Shown here one piece after another: positions 1 through 8,884 of a stretch of DNA of 45,823 bases. A program made the position numbers and the translations under genes. The notes under the pieces are model-generated. The model did no database searches, was not told the origin of the DNA, and saw only the letters and a program-made list of their open reading frames with translations. This DNA is from Spirochaetaceae bacterium. Its GTDB lineage: Bacteria > Spirochaetota > Spirochaetia > Treponematales > Rectinemataceae. The DNA lies in assembly GCA_025358255.1 (NCBI GenBank), contig JANYKC010000052.1, positions 1 to 45,823 on the forward strand, read 5' to 3'. How positions within the stretch are numbered: position 1 is the first letter of the stretch; every line of letters starts with the position of its first letter.

Positions 1-44
1 TCGGGCGTTGCCTCGATACGAGTCTCGGTGATAGCTTTCCTCAC
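1..44 (-). CDS. Possible start of a leftward gene cut by the window edge
   Basis: Reading leftward from a GTG at 44, an open frame runs off the window after about 14 codons (VRKAITETRIEATP). A purine-rich stretch (complement of 50-60, GGGAAGGGG) lies about 7 bases before the GTG and could be a ribosome binding site. The fragment is too short to assign a family. It is listed only because it would explain the region before the kinase at 95 as a divergent promoter region. Confidence 0.25.
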   Translation of the reverse strand, partial: MRKAITETRIEATP

Positions 45-94
45 GGACGTTCCCCTTCCCGGCAGATTTGTGTGGTAACAAAACCCTACCGTGA

Positions 95-1894
95 ATGAAC
101 GTCCGTTTTCTATTCCGTCCACAAGAATCGATCATATCTCAGCAAAAATACAGGTGGCTGTATGAGGTCTCGGGCATTGGCATCGGATACTACAGCCCCG
201 AGGGAACAGTGCTGTCCTATAACCGGCTTGCCGCGAAGCACATGAACGGAGTCCCTGGGGATTTCATCGGAAAATCAATCCATGACCTCTTCCCGAAAGC
301 GGAAGCCGACATTTACCAGGAACGGATACGGCGCGCCGCCGAAACCGAAGAGCACGTCGTCTATGAGGACGCGGTCCGGCTTCCGACCGGGACGATGCAT
401 TTCCTGAGCACCTTCACCCGGATTTCCGACTCGAGCGGAAAATTGCCGGGGATCCAGATAATCTCTCAGGACATCACGGAGCGGAAAAAAACGGAGAAGC
501 TGCTCAGGGACAGCGAGGAACGGATGAAATTCGCCTTGGAGGGCAGCGGGCTCGGGGAATGGGACTGGAACCTGAAGACGGACAGGATCAAGCGGAACGA
601 GCGTTGGGCCCAGATGCTGGGATATAGCCTTTCGGAGATCGAAGACAACCTCCAGCAAGGCGTCGAACTGCAGCATCCGGATGATCGCGAAGCCGCCTGG
701 CGCGCCATCCAGGACCATCTGGCTGGCCGGACGGAGTCATATATCCTTCACTACAGGATGCGGTCGAAGGACGGCAGCTACAGATGGATCCGTGATTGCG
801 GGAAGATCATGGAGCGAGATGAGCAAGGCAAGGCGATCCGCCTTTGTGGAACGCACGCGGACATCGATGAGCAGAAGCGGTCCGAGGAGCTGGTGTCGAA
901 ATCGAAGGACCTGATGACGTCGATATTGGAGAGCTCCCCGGACGTGATCGTCTTCGCCTTGGACAGGGAATACCGATACCTTGCCTTCAATTCCAGGCAC
1001 AAGTCCGTCATCAAGCAGATCTGGGGCAAGGACATAGCCCTTGGAATGTGCATCCTGGACATACTCGGAGATCATCCCGACGGGGCGAAGGCACGGCAGA
1101 ATTTCGACAGGGCGCTCATGGGCGAAAGCTTCGCCGTCGTGGAGGAATACGGAGACGAAGCGCTCTCGCGGCAAAGCTGGCTTGACTACTGGTCCCCCAT
1201 CAAGACGAGGGATGGGGATGTCGTCGGCTTGACCTGTTTTGTGCTGAACAATACGGAGCAGAGGCTTGCGGAAGCAAGGATACAGGCGCTCCTCGCCGAG
1301 AAGGAGATCATCCTCAAGGAAGTCCATCACCGTATCAAGAACAACATGGGCACCATCAGCAGCCTCCTGTCCCTCCAGGCGGGAAGCATTCTTGATCCGT
1401 CCTCGGCAGCCGTCTTGAGGGATGCGGGGGATCGCATCCAGAGCATGTCTCTCCTCTACGACCAGCTTTCCAGGTCGGAGGGCTTCACGGAACTGCCGGT
1501 CAAGGACTACCTTCCGGCCTTGGTCGACGCGGTCATCGGCAACTTTCCCAACAGCCCTCTGGTGAAGGTGGAAAAGACCATGGATGATTTCATCCTGGAT
1601 GCCCAACGCCTTCAGCCCATCGGGATCATCATCAACGAACTCCTCACCAACGCCATGAAGTACGCTTTCAAGGGACGGGACCATGGGATGATCGCCGTGA
1701 CGGCGACGAACAGGGGTGGCCATGTCGCCATAACCGTCCAGGATGATGGCGTGGGCATTCCCGGACCGGCGATCCTGGACAGCTCGACAGGCTTCGGCCT
1801 GCAACTTGTCCAGGCCTTGTCGCAGCAACTGCGGGGCACTCTACGGATCGAACAGGGAAAAGGCATGGAAGTGGTGCTGGAATTCGAGGCATGA
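95..1894 (+). CDS. PAS-domain sensor histidine kinase (HisKA_2 type), soluble
   Basis: Two-component sensor kinase of 599 residues. Three PAS domains are visible at about 20-130, 137-265 and 270-395; the second has the PAS_3 pattern NERWAQMLGY and a PAC-like tail. A HisKA_2 dimerisation/phosphotransfer domain follows with EVHHRIKNNM; by alignment with the HWE/HisKA_2 families the phosphoacceptor is H412. The HATPase_c domain (about 500-598) has an N box NELLTNAMKYAF, a G1 box QDDGVGIPG and a G2 STGFGLQLV. No signal peptide or membrane segment is seen, so it should sense in the cytoplasm. No clear ribosome binding site precedes ATG 95 and the first PAS begins within 20 residues, so the true start could differ. 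It overlaps the next kinase by 4 bases (ATGA). The ligand is unknown. Confidence 0.9.
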   Translation: MNVRFLFRPQESIISQQKYRWLYEVSGIGIGYYSPEGTVLSYNRLAAKHMNGVPGDFIGKSIHDLFPKAEADIYQERIRRAAETEEHVVYEDAVRLPTGTMHFLSTFTRISDSSGKLPGIQIISQDITERKKTEKLLRDSEERMKFALEGSGLGEWDWNLKTDRIKRNERWAQMLGYSLSEIEDNLQQGVELQHPDDREAAWRAIQDHLAGRTESYILHYRMRSKDGSYRWIRDCGKIMERDEQGKAIRLCGTHADIDEQKRSEELVSKSKDLMTSILESSPDVIVFALDREYRYLAFNSRHKSVIKQIWGKDIALGMCILDILGDHPDGAKARQNFDRALMGESFAVVEEYGDEALSRQSWLDYWSPIKTRDGDVVGLTCFVLNNTEQRLAEARIQALLAEKEIILKEVHHRIKNNMGTISSLLSLQAGSILDPSSAAVLRDAGDRIQSMSLLYDQLSRSEGFTELPVKDYLPALVDAVIGNFPNSPLVKVEKTMDDFILDAQRLQPIGIIINELLTNAMKYAFKGRDHGMIAVTATNRGGHVAITVQDDGVGIPGPAILDSSTGFGLQLVQALSQQLRGTLRIEQGKGMEVVLEFEA

Positions 1895-4077
1895 GCGACA
1901 GGAAGACGATCCTCCTTGTGGAAGATGAAGCGATCATCGCCATGACCGAGAAGAAGGCGCTCGAGCGGTATGGCTATGCCATCCTGACCGTGGATACGGG
2001 CGAGGACGCGGTGGAGTTCGTCAATGCCAACCCGGTGATCGACCTCATCCTCATGGACATTGACCTGGGGAAGGGAATCGATGGCACGGAAGCCGCCGGA
2101 CGCATCCTTGCCTGCCACGATATACCGATAGTGTTCGTCTCTTCCCACAGCGAGCGGGAGATCGTGGAGAGGACCGAAAAGATCACCTCATACGGCTATG
2201 TGGTCAAGAACTCGAGCATCACCGTGCTTGATGCCTCGATAAAAATGGCATTCAAGCTCTTTGACGCCTACGAAAAAGTGAAATCGAAAGCCCATTCCGA
2301 CTGTGAGCATTTCCAGTTTCTCGAGAACATAATGGACAATTTCCCCGGCATGATTTTCTGGAAGGACAGCGCATCGATCTACCAAGGCTGCAGCAAGGCT
2401 TTCGCGAAGGCAGCAGGGCTCCAATCCCCCAAGGAGATAATCGGCAGATCGGATTTTGACTTGCCCTGGAAGGAACATGAGGCAGAAAGCTACAGGAAGG
2501 CGGACAGGGAGGTATTGGACAGGGGCATCCCAGAGATGCATATCCTGGAGACCCAGCATGCGGCCGCCGGCTCGGCGCTCTGGATGGATACCAGCAAGAT
2601 CCCCTTGCTCGACCTCGACGGGCATGTGTATGGCATCCTCGGCGTCTCGCTGGACATCACCGAACGAAAGCGGATCGAGGCGTCCCTGACCAGGAGCATC
2701 GCGACGGCCGAAATGTTCCTGGATGTGGCCGGGGAGATCAACGTCTCCGAGGATTTCCAGGGCAATATCCTCCTCCTGAACAAATCCGGCCATGAGATAC
2801 TCGGCTATGAGTCACCGAAGCTCATCGGCCGGAATTTCTTCGATACCTGCCTGCCTGAGGATCTGAGGACGGATATCCGGGAATACTTCCTTCGGCTGAA
2901 GGAGGGGGAGACGGACAGCCTGGAGGTCCATGAAAACGACGTGGTCACGAAGAGCGGGGAACGCAAGACCATCAGGTGGCGCAACGCCATCATCAAGGAC
3001 GAGGATGGGATCCCCTTGGGCGTTTTCAGTTCGGGGGAGGACATAACGGAGCGGAAGAAGGCCGAGGAGTCCCTGTGGAGGAGCCTGGAGAGCCTGTCAT
3101 TTGTCTTGCAGGCCAGCAACCTCGGCTATTCGGACAACAATTTACTCACCGGCGTGATCGAGCGCAATGAACGTTGGGCACAGATGCTCGGCTATACCTT
3201 GCAGGAGATCAACGACAGGAAGATCAAGGTCAAGGACCTGATCCATCCCCAGGACTATGCGCGGGTGGAAAGGACGACCAAGGAGCACCAGGAAGGCAGG
3301 ACCGAATACTACCGGATGAAATACCGGCTGCGGGCAAAGACCGGGGAATATAGATGGATCCTTGATTGCGGGAAGATCGTGAAGCGGGACCTGGAGGGGA
3401 ATCCGGTGCGGGCCTGTGGCATACACCAGGACATCACCGAGGAGATCGAACACGGGGAGAGGATAGAAGCCCTGCTCTCCGAGAAGGAGCTGATCCTCAA
3501 GGAAGTCCACCACCGCATCAAGAACAACATGAACACGATCAGCAGCCTCTTGACCCTCCAGGCCCAGTCCATCAAGGATCCCTTGGCGGTGGGATCCCTG
3601 GAGGACGCGAGGAGCAGGGTGCAAAGCCTGCAGCTGCTGTACGACAAGCTTTACAGGTCCGTCGGCTTCAGGTCCCTCTCGGTCAAGGACTACCTGCCGG
3701 CCCTGGTGCACGAGATCATCGGCAATTTCCCGGACGGCAAGACGGTGAAGGTCGTGGATTCCATCCAGGATTTCATGCTGGACGCGAAGGAACTGCAACC
3801 AGTCGGGATAATCATAAACGAGCTCTTGACCAACACCATGAAGTACGCTTTCAAGGGCAGGGAAGGCGGACTCATCGCCGTGTCGGCGTGGAAGGCCGAT
3901 GGCCTTGTCGCCATCTGTGTCCAGGATGACGGAAACGGGATTCCCGAGTCGGTCAGCATCGGGAATTCGACGGGCTTTGGGCTCCAGCTTGTCCAGGCCT
4001 TGACAAGACAGTTGCAAGGCACCATCCGGATAGAACGAGGCAATGGGACGAGGGTCGTGCTGGAATTCACGCCTTGA
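1891..4077 (+). CDS. Hybrid receiver-PAS-HisKA_2 histidine kinase
   Basis: This 728-residue protein starts with a CheY-like receiver (about 1-125): acidic pair E11/D12, phosphoacceptor D56 in LILMDIDLG, the switch segment VFVSSHSER and the conserved Lys in GYVVKNSS. Three PAS/PAC domains follow (about 145-270, 270-395, 400-525), then HisKA_2 with EVHHRIKNNM (phosphoacceptor by alignment H541) and an HATPase_c domain with NELLTNTMKYAF and DDGNGIPE. Its last 330 residues closely resemble the upstream kinase, so the pair probably arose by duplication plus gain of a receiver. The 4-base overlap implies translational coupling. The natural inference is a phosphorelay in which the upstream kinase acts on this receiver. 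The receiver pattern is typical of spirochete kinases. No membrane segments are seen. Confidence 0.9.
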   Translation: MSDRKTILLVEDEAIIAMTEKKALERYGYAILTVDTGEDAVEFVNANPVIDLILMDIDLGKGIDGTEAAGRILACHDIPIVFVSSHSEREIVERTEKITSYGYVVKNSSITVLDASIKMAFKLFDAYEKVKSKAHSDCEHFQFLENIMDNFPGMIFWKDSASIYQGCSKAFAKAAGLQSPKEIIGRSDFDLPWKEHEAESYRKADREVLDRGIPEMHILETQHAAAGSALWMDTSKIPLLDLDGHVYGILGVSLDITERKRIEASLTRSIATAEMFLDVAGEINVSEDFQGNILLLNKSGHEILGYESPKLIGRNFFDTCLPEDLRTDIREYFLRLKEGETDSLEVHENDVVTKSGERKTIRWRNAIIKDEDGIPLGVFSSGEDITERKKAEESLWRSLESLSFVLQASNLGYSDNNLLTGVIERNERWAQMLGYTLQEINDRKIKVKDLIHPQDYARVERTTKEHQEGRTEYYRMKYRLRAKTGEYRWILDCGKIVKRDLEGNPVRACGIHQDITEEIEHGERIEALLSEKELILKEVHHRIKNNMNTISSLLTLQAQSIKDPLAVGSLEDARSRVQSLQLLYDKLYRSVGFRSLSVKDYLPALVHEIIGNFPDGKTVKVVDSIQDFMLDAKELQPVGIIINELLTNTMKYAFKGREGGLIAVSAWKADGLVAICVQDDGNGIPESVSIGNSTGFGLQLVQALTRQLQGTIRIERGNGTRVVLEFTP

Positions 4078-4170
4078 TGTGCCGGGGGCTTCCGCGGCCC
4101 TGGCATGTCCCCCCCGTCTCCGGAACCGGCTGCCATCCGCCCCGAGTTTCAGCCAAGGAGATGCGCACAT

Positions 4171-4943
4171 ATGTCAGAATCGCATGGAATGCCCAGTCCC
4201 GGAACCGCGCTCGTGATCCTTGTCTCCGCCTTCCTCAAGGCCAGGCCCGAGGACGCCTGGGACGTGGCCGCGCGCAGGAAGAAGAACGACGCCGACATGG
4301 CGATAGCCGGGCCGGGTCCGATCAAGGATGTCGTCACCGAGGGGCTGTCCATCCCCGGAGCGGCAGGCCAGATGCCTGCGCGGCTCTACCGGAGAACCGG
4401 CGGCGCGAGCGACGCCTTGATAATCTACTACCATGGTGGCGGCTGGGTGATCGGCGGACTCGATGCCAACGATTCGGTGGCCAGGGGGCTCTGCCGCCAT
4501 GGCGGCGCCACGGTCCTTTCGGTCGCCTATAGACTGGCGCCTGAATCTCCTTTCCCTGCCGCCGTCGACGATGCCACTTCGGCCTACTCATGGGTGCTCG
4601 AGCATGGTCCCGCACGGGGCTGGAACCCCTCCCGCGTCTTCGTCTCCGGAGACTCGGCGGGGGCCAACCTCGCCGCCGTGCTCTGCCTGATCGCCCGGGA
4701 GAAGCAGATGCCCCAGCCGCGAGGCCAGATCCTCCTCTATCCCGTCACCGACGTGAGCCGCATGGATACGGACTCCTACCGCCGCTTCGGGGAGGGCTAC
4801 CTCCTGACAAAGGCCGACATGGAATGGTTCGCCGGCCTGTACTGCCCGGCGGGGCAGAGGAAGGACCATCATGTTTCCCCCCTCCTTGCGGGAGACCTCT
4901 CGGGACTCGCGCCTGCCCTCGTCGTCACCGCCGAGTTCGATCC
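4171..4943 (+). pseudogene. alpha/beta hydrolase (HSL/GDXG esterase family), 3' end lost
   Basis: ATG 4171 is preceded by AAGGAG at the right distance and opens a hormone-sensitive-lipase type esterase. The oxyanion motif HGGGW starts at H88, the nucleophile is S162 in GDSAG, and the acid is D257 in VTAEFDP. The family normally continues about 60 residues with a catalytic His. Here the homology stops directly after D257, and the rest of the frame (to 5076) is arginine/proline-rich out-of-frame translation of the following kinase fragment. The catalytic His is therefore missing and the product should be inactive. The break at about 4943-4956 marks a deletion that fused two unrelated genes. Confidence 0.85.
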
Positions 4944-6236
4944 CTCCCAACCAAGGCCTCGATTTTACCACCTTTGCCAGCCAGGCCTTCGTGGCCTTCC
5001 TCAAGGCGCAGTTCGGCTCCGGCCACTTCGCCGACCAGCGCCTTGCCCAGTCCTCGATGACCGGAGAGTCCAATAGTTACCAATACTACGGACCGGCGGG
5101 CGCCGACTTCGTCATCGAGGTATCCACAAGGATCAGCGAGACCGTGCCCCGGATCTACCCCGGGATGGACTATCCGGGATTGGTGAGGCTTGTGTTCAAC
5201 CGCGGGCAAGCGGGCGCCGTGGATCCCCTTGTCAGCTTCGCGGACTGCGTTTTCGTGAGCCCGATCGCGGTGCACTCCGTCGCGCTGGAGCAGGCCGTGG
5301 ACCCCGCCGTCGAACGGCTGGTCCGCCGGGCCGAACGTGACGGGGGCCAGGATGAAGGGATGGTGGACGACCACCTGGTCAGGGTCAGGCGGCTGCTTTT
5401 CGCCTTGCGCGATTATGATTACTCGGACCTTTCCTACGCCGTCTTCGAGATCGACCGGAGGCCCTTGCGCCTCTTCCTCATGGCATCATTCGCGGTGGCC
5501 CTCGTCGCCGGGCTCGGTACTGCCGGGATCGCCTTCGTCGCCTTGCGGTCTTCCTTCAGGAAACGCTTCACGAGCCGCATCGAGACGCTCGAGCAGGCGA
5601 TGGCAGGCATCGGGGCGGGAGAACCTCCCCGGTCCCTCGATGACGGGGCGGACGACGAGATCTCGTCCATCGGGCGCAGCGCGGATGCGATGGTCTCCGA
5701 GATCCATGCCCGCTCTTCCGAGCTTTCCGCCTTCGCGCGGAGGCTCGAGGCGGAGGTCCGTGAAGGGGAGGCCAGGGAAGGGGACCTTTCCGCGGCCCTC
5801 GAGGAGAACAAGGCCTTGCTGCGCGAAGTGAACCACCGAGTGAAGAACAACCTCCAGGTGATGCTCGAGGACCTCGTCGCCTCGGTGGGTTCGGTCTGGT
5901 CGCGTCCCGGCGTCCGCATCGAACATCATGTCGACTCGGGGGGGCATTGCCTCCTCCGCGGACCAGGCGGTGGCGATCGGGCTCGCGGTGAGCGAACTCG
6001 TCGACCGCAGCTTCCACAGCGCGTTCGCAGGGATGGAGGAAGGATGCGTCCGGGTCTCCATGCGGAGCCGGGACGGGAAGGGCTTCAGCCTGGAGGTGTC
6101 CGACGACGGGAATGGCCGCGGCACGTTGGACGGGCTCGGCCTCGCGGTGGCCCTGGCGGAGCGGCTCGGGGGGGCCATCGAGTACGAGTCCGCGGAAGGG
6201 ATCGGGACCAAAGCGCGCATCGTCGTCGCCGGCTGA
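4944..6236 (+). pseudogene. Membrane sensor histidine kinase remnant (5' truncated, internally deleted, frameshifted)
   Basis: In the frame that opens near 4956, a sensor region of about 160 residues lies before a membrane segment (around LFLMASFAVALVAGLG). A HAMP-like linker, a coiled coil and the HisKA_2 box LLREVNHRVKNNLQVM follow. The N-terminal signal/membrane helix is missing at the hydrolase junction. Right after LQVM the protein jumps to a segment that normally lies about 50 residues later, so most of the phosphotransfer domain is gone. At a run of seven G (5938-5944) the frame shifts; six G would join VDSGG to IASSADQAV. The ATPase part then ends at 6236. Its N box reads SELVDRSFHSAF, lacking the Mg-ATP Asn residues, while the G1 box SDDGNGRG remains. 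A decayed gene. Confidence 0.85.
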
Positions 6237-6439
6237 GGGCGGCAACCCGGGATCCCGGCCTTTTTCTCATTTTTCCAGCCCGGACAAGCGACTGGCTTCG
6301 GAATCCGCGAGACGGCTGGGACTCCCTCTGCGCAAGCACGGCCTGGTGGCCACGTCAAGTGAAGGTGGATTGGACATACTTGCCATTCCGCCCTTCCAAA
6401 GGGCACAATGCGTCACTGTCCTGAGCCTGGAGGCCCCGC

Positions 6440-6898
6440 ATGATCTACGATCGACTCGACCAGTTGAAGACCTATCTGGGGATTTCCCGGAACCTCGATA
6501 CCGCGATCGCCTGGCTGGCCGCGAACGACGCGGGCAAGCTGGCAATGGGCAAGTATCCCGTGGACGGCGAGAAGGTCATCGTGCTCGCCCAGTCCTACGA
6601 AACCAAGGAAAGGACGCTTGCCAGGTTCGAGGCCCATCGGAGATACATCGACATACAGCTGGTCACCGAAGGCCAGGAGCAGTGCTATGCCACGCCACTT
6701 TCGAATGTCGGGGCTTCGGAGCCCTTCAGCGCGGAAAACGACATCGGGTTCTATGGAGAGCCTGCCTCGGGCGAAGTCGCCCTTCCGATGCTCCCCGGCA
6801 CCTTTGCCGTATTCTTCCCCCAGGACGCGCACAAGCCTTCCTGCGACCTCGACGTGAAGCGGCCGGTGCGCAAGATCGTCGTGAAGGTGGCGGTCTAG
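6440..6898 (+). CDS. YhcH/YjgK/YiaL family protein (DUF386)
   Basis: A complete 152-residue protein of the YhcH/YjgK/YiaL (EbgC-like) cupin-type family. Family marks are FEAHRRYIDIQ at about 68-79 and FFPQDAHKPSC near 130, whose His/Glu residues bind a divalent metal in solved members. Members usually sit beside sugar-acid, sialic-acid or pentose catabolism genes and are proposed to handle anomeric or related sugar isomerisation, but the reaction is not settled. GGAGG upstream of ATG 6440 supports the start. No functional partner is adjacent: it is an intact gene between two decayed loci. Confidence 0.9.
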   Translation: MIYDRLDQLKTYLGISRNLDTAIAWLAANDAGKLAMGKYPVDGEKVIVLAQSYETKERTLARFEAHRRYIDIQLVTEGQEQCYATPLSNVGASEPFSAENDIGFYGEPASGEVALPMLPGTFAVFFPQDAHKPSCDLDVKRPVRKIVVKVAV

Positions 6899-7063
6899 GG
6901 CGAGGGACCTACCCTGGCGCAACGATACCCGGACTCCGGCGGTCACTTGAAGGTCCTGGCTTTCCCCCCCCATTGGAGACGCTCGCGGACTCGGTGGCCC
7001 TGATGCCGTCGCACCTGGCTATCCAGTCTAGTTAGCACCAAAGCGCCCTCGAGGACCCTTGGC

Positions 7064-7500
7064 TCAAGCCGGCCAGGAGGCCTTCCCCCCTGGCCCTGAG
7101 GACAAAGGTCTCCATGAGGTGGAGCCGGAAGGCTGGGCTTGTGCGACGTTGGGGTAGTCCTTGCCGCCCAGCGCACCCCAGCAGGTCGGCTGGATGTCGC
7201 TCTCCAGCGGCGCCGTGGCCTGGTCTAGGCCGGGCTGGGCATAGAGGTCAAGCCCCGGCACCGGGCTCAGGTCCGCCTCCAGGCCCGCGAGCGAGTTGAA
7301 GTGGCATCGGTCGTTGTAATTGTGATAGATGAAGGCGGGGATCTGGTAGCCAAGGTCGATGGCGTCATCCTGGAACCTCAGCTCCGGGAAGGCGGTGAAG
7401 CGCAGGTAGGCGTGGCGGTCGAGCTGGTCGCCGATGATGAGGTAGCCAGAATGGCCCTTCCCCCGGCTGGCCCGGTGGCCGCTGCCATCGGGCCAGCCGG
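7064..7500 (-). pseudogene. Remnant of a second Wzi-like outer-membrane barrel gene
   Basis: Leftward translation gives SGYLIIGDQLDRHAYLRF (around 7400-7453) and IPAFIYHNYNDRCHFNSL (around 7285-7350). These match, in order, the segments TGNLMLGDQMRYHQYLKF and NPIGFFHNYYLR of the larger barrel gene next door. About 70 residues that separate the two blocks in the larger copy are missing, there is no start, and the C-terminus past LYAQPGL is not family-like. This is a decayed paralogue lying tail-on to the better preserved copy. Confidence 0.65.
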
Positions 7501-7508
7501 GGTCCTGC

Positions 7509-8787
7509 CTAGAGCGAGTACGAGATCCCGAGGGTGACTTGGAGGTCGGTGACAAGGTCCTTCGCGACATTGCCCTTGTTCCAGACGGCGATCCAGTCGA
7601 GCTCGGCGCTGAGGTCCAGGCCGGGGAGTATCGCATAACTTCCATTGCCGCTGAGGACAAGGTAGGTGGCAACCGTGTCCTTGGCCGTGGTCTCGAAGGG
7701 ATTCGCGGCCGAAGGGGTCACCGGCACCGACTCCGCGCCGCTGTAGGTCCCCCAGAGGCTGTCCATGTCCATCACGCCATGGAGCATGTAGAAGACCTGC
7801 CCGCCGGCAGACCATCTGCCGTATTCCCTGTAGCCGAAACGCAGCTCCCCCACGAGGGCATCGTTGCCGTACTGGTAGCCGATGTAGTCGCGCAGGTACT
7901 GCAGACCTTCGTTGTAGATGCGCACGGTGGCGTCGTAACCCACGCCGTAGATGCCGCTGGATGCGTCGTACTTTTCCCTGATGTAGAGGAAGGGGTCGGT
8001 ATAGGCGCCTTCGAGGCCTGCGTAGAGGAATCCCTTCGCGAAGGGCAGGGCTCCCTTCAAGCCGAGGAGGTAGCCGTAGGCGTCGGGGTTGGCATAGAGG
8101 GCCGGCGCCTTGGGTTCAAGGAAGGGGAAATCATCCACCGCGAACTGGCCGTAGAGGTTGAGGCCGGGCAGGATGGTCCAATCGAGCTCGAAGCAGAGGA
8201 GTGAGTTGGCGTTGGCCGTAGGTAATAGTTGTGGAAGAAGCCGATGGGATTGAGGACCCGGATGTCCAAGGTGCCCGTCGTCGTCTGGTACATGAGGGAC
8301 TCGTTGAGGGTGAGTCCGACCTTGTCCTTGAAAAGCCGGAATTCGAGGCGGTGGGCCAGGAACATCTTGAAGCCTTCGATGGCGACATTCTGGCTTCCAA
8401 GGCCGTTGGCTCCTGTTGCCGCAAGGGCCACGTCCTTGGGATGCGGGAAGAATGCCGCGACCGTGCTGAACTTGAAGGCGTCAAAATAGGTGGCGAACTT
8501 GAGGTACTGGTGATAGCGCATCTGGTCGCCGAGCATGAGGTTGCCCGTCTCGCCCGCGCCCCAGCCCAGCCTGTCCCGCCCGGCCTGGAAATTCCAGTGT
8601 GAGCCGCCGAAGGAAAAGAATGCGCGGTAAGGAAAATTGAGGTCGATGTTGGTGAGCGTGGCAAGGGAGGTGGGCAGGTTGAGGGAGAGGCCGGGGCTGT
8701 AGAGGTTGTTGACTCCGGCAGAGACCGTTCCGGCATTCATGCCTATGGGCAGCTCGAAGTAACCATAGAACCTGCATTCCCGGCAAA
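7509..8787 (-). pseudogene. Wzi-like outer-membrane beta-barrel protein, 3' part (IS-interrupted and frameshifted)
   Basis: This is the downstream part of a gene whose start lies at 10956, beyond the insertion sequence. Translation resumes near FYGYFELPIGMNAG and runs through alternating amphipathic strands, including GRDRLGWGAGETGN, to the stop at 7509; the last residues GISYSL end in the pattern expected for a barrel. Near 8215-8222 one base seems lost: the frame passes from NPIGFFHNYYLR to ANANSLLCFELDW, and one extra G on the coding strand would restore it. The family resembles the capsule-assembly Wzi barrels found in spirochetes; I assign only an outer-membrane location with confidence. 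At least two lesions make it non-functional. Confidence 0.75.
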
Positions 8788-8835
8788 TTATACCTAGGAA
8801 TCTCGATAACCTTATATGAAACAAGAAAATAGGGG

Positions 8836-8864
8836 TTTACAATAATTGGGACACTCGCTATAAT
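8836..8864 (+). promoter_or_regulatory. Sigma-70 promoter of the transposase
   Basis: TTTACA (8836-8841), 17-base spacer, then a perfect TATAAT (8859-8864), about 14 bases before GTGAGG and ATG 8885. This is the closest match to the housekeeping consensus that I see in the window and lies within the AT-rich left end of the insertion sequence. Confidence 0.7.
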
Positions 8865-8884
8865 ATATTGCTAGTGAGGTTCCC

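Noticed and set aside
737..1828. Long leftward open frame (363 codons) opposite the first kinase
   Set aside because: It is an antisense frame created by GC-rich codon bias, with no ribosome binding site and no family features; the rightward kinase has full domain evidence.
6228..6265. Intrinsic terminator after the kinase remnant
   Set aside because: CCGGGATCCCGG is a self-complementary palindrome with no loop, and the larger fold is only 5 bp; the T-rich tail alone is not enough.
4871..6424. Intact 517-codon kinase gene starting at 4871
   Set aside because: The first 28 codons are out-of-frame esterase sequence and the last 160 are out of frame after the G run; the reading frame does not encode a continuous kinase.
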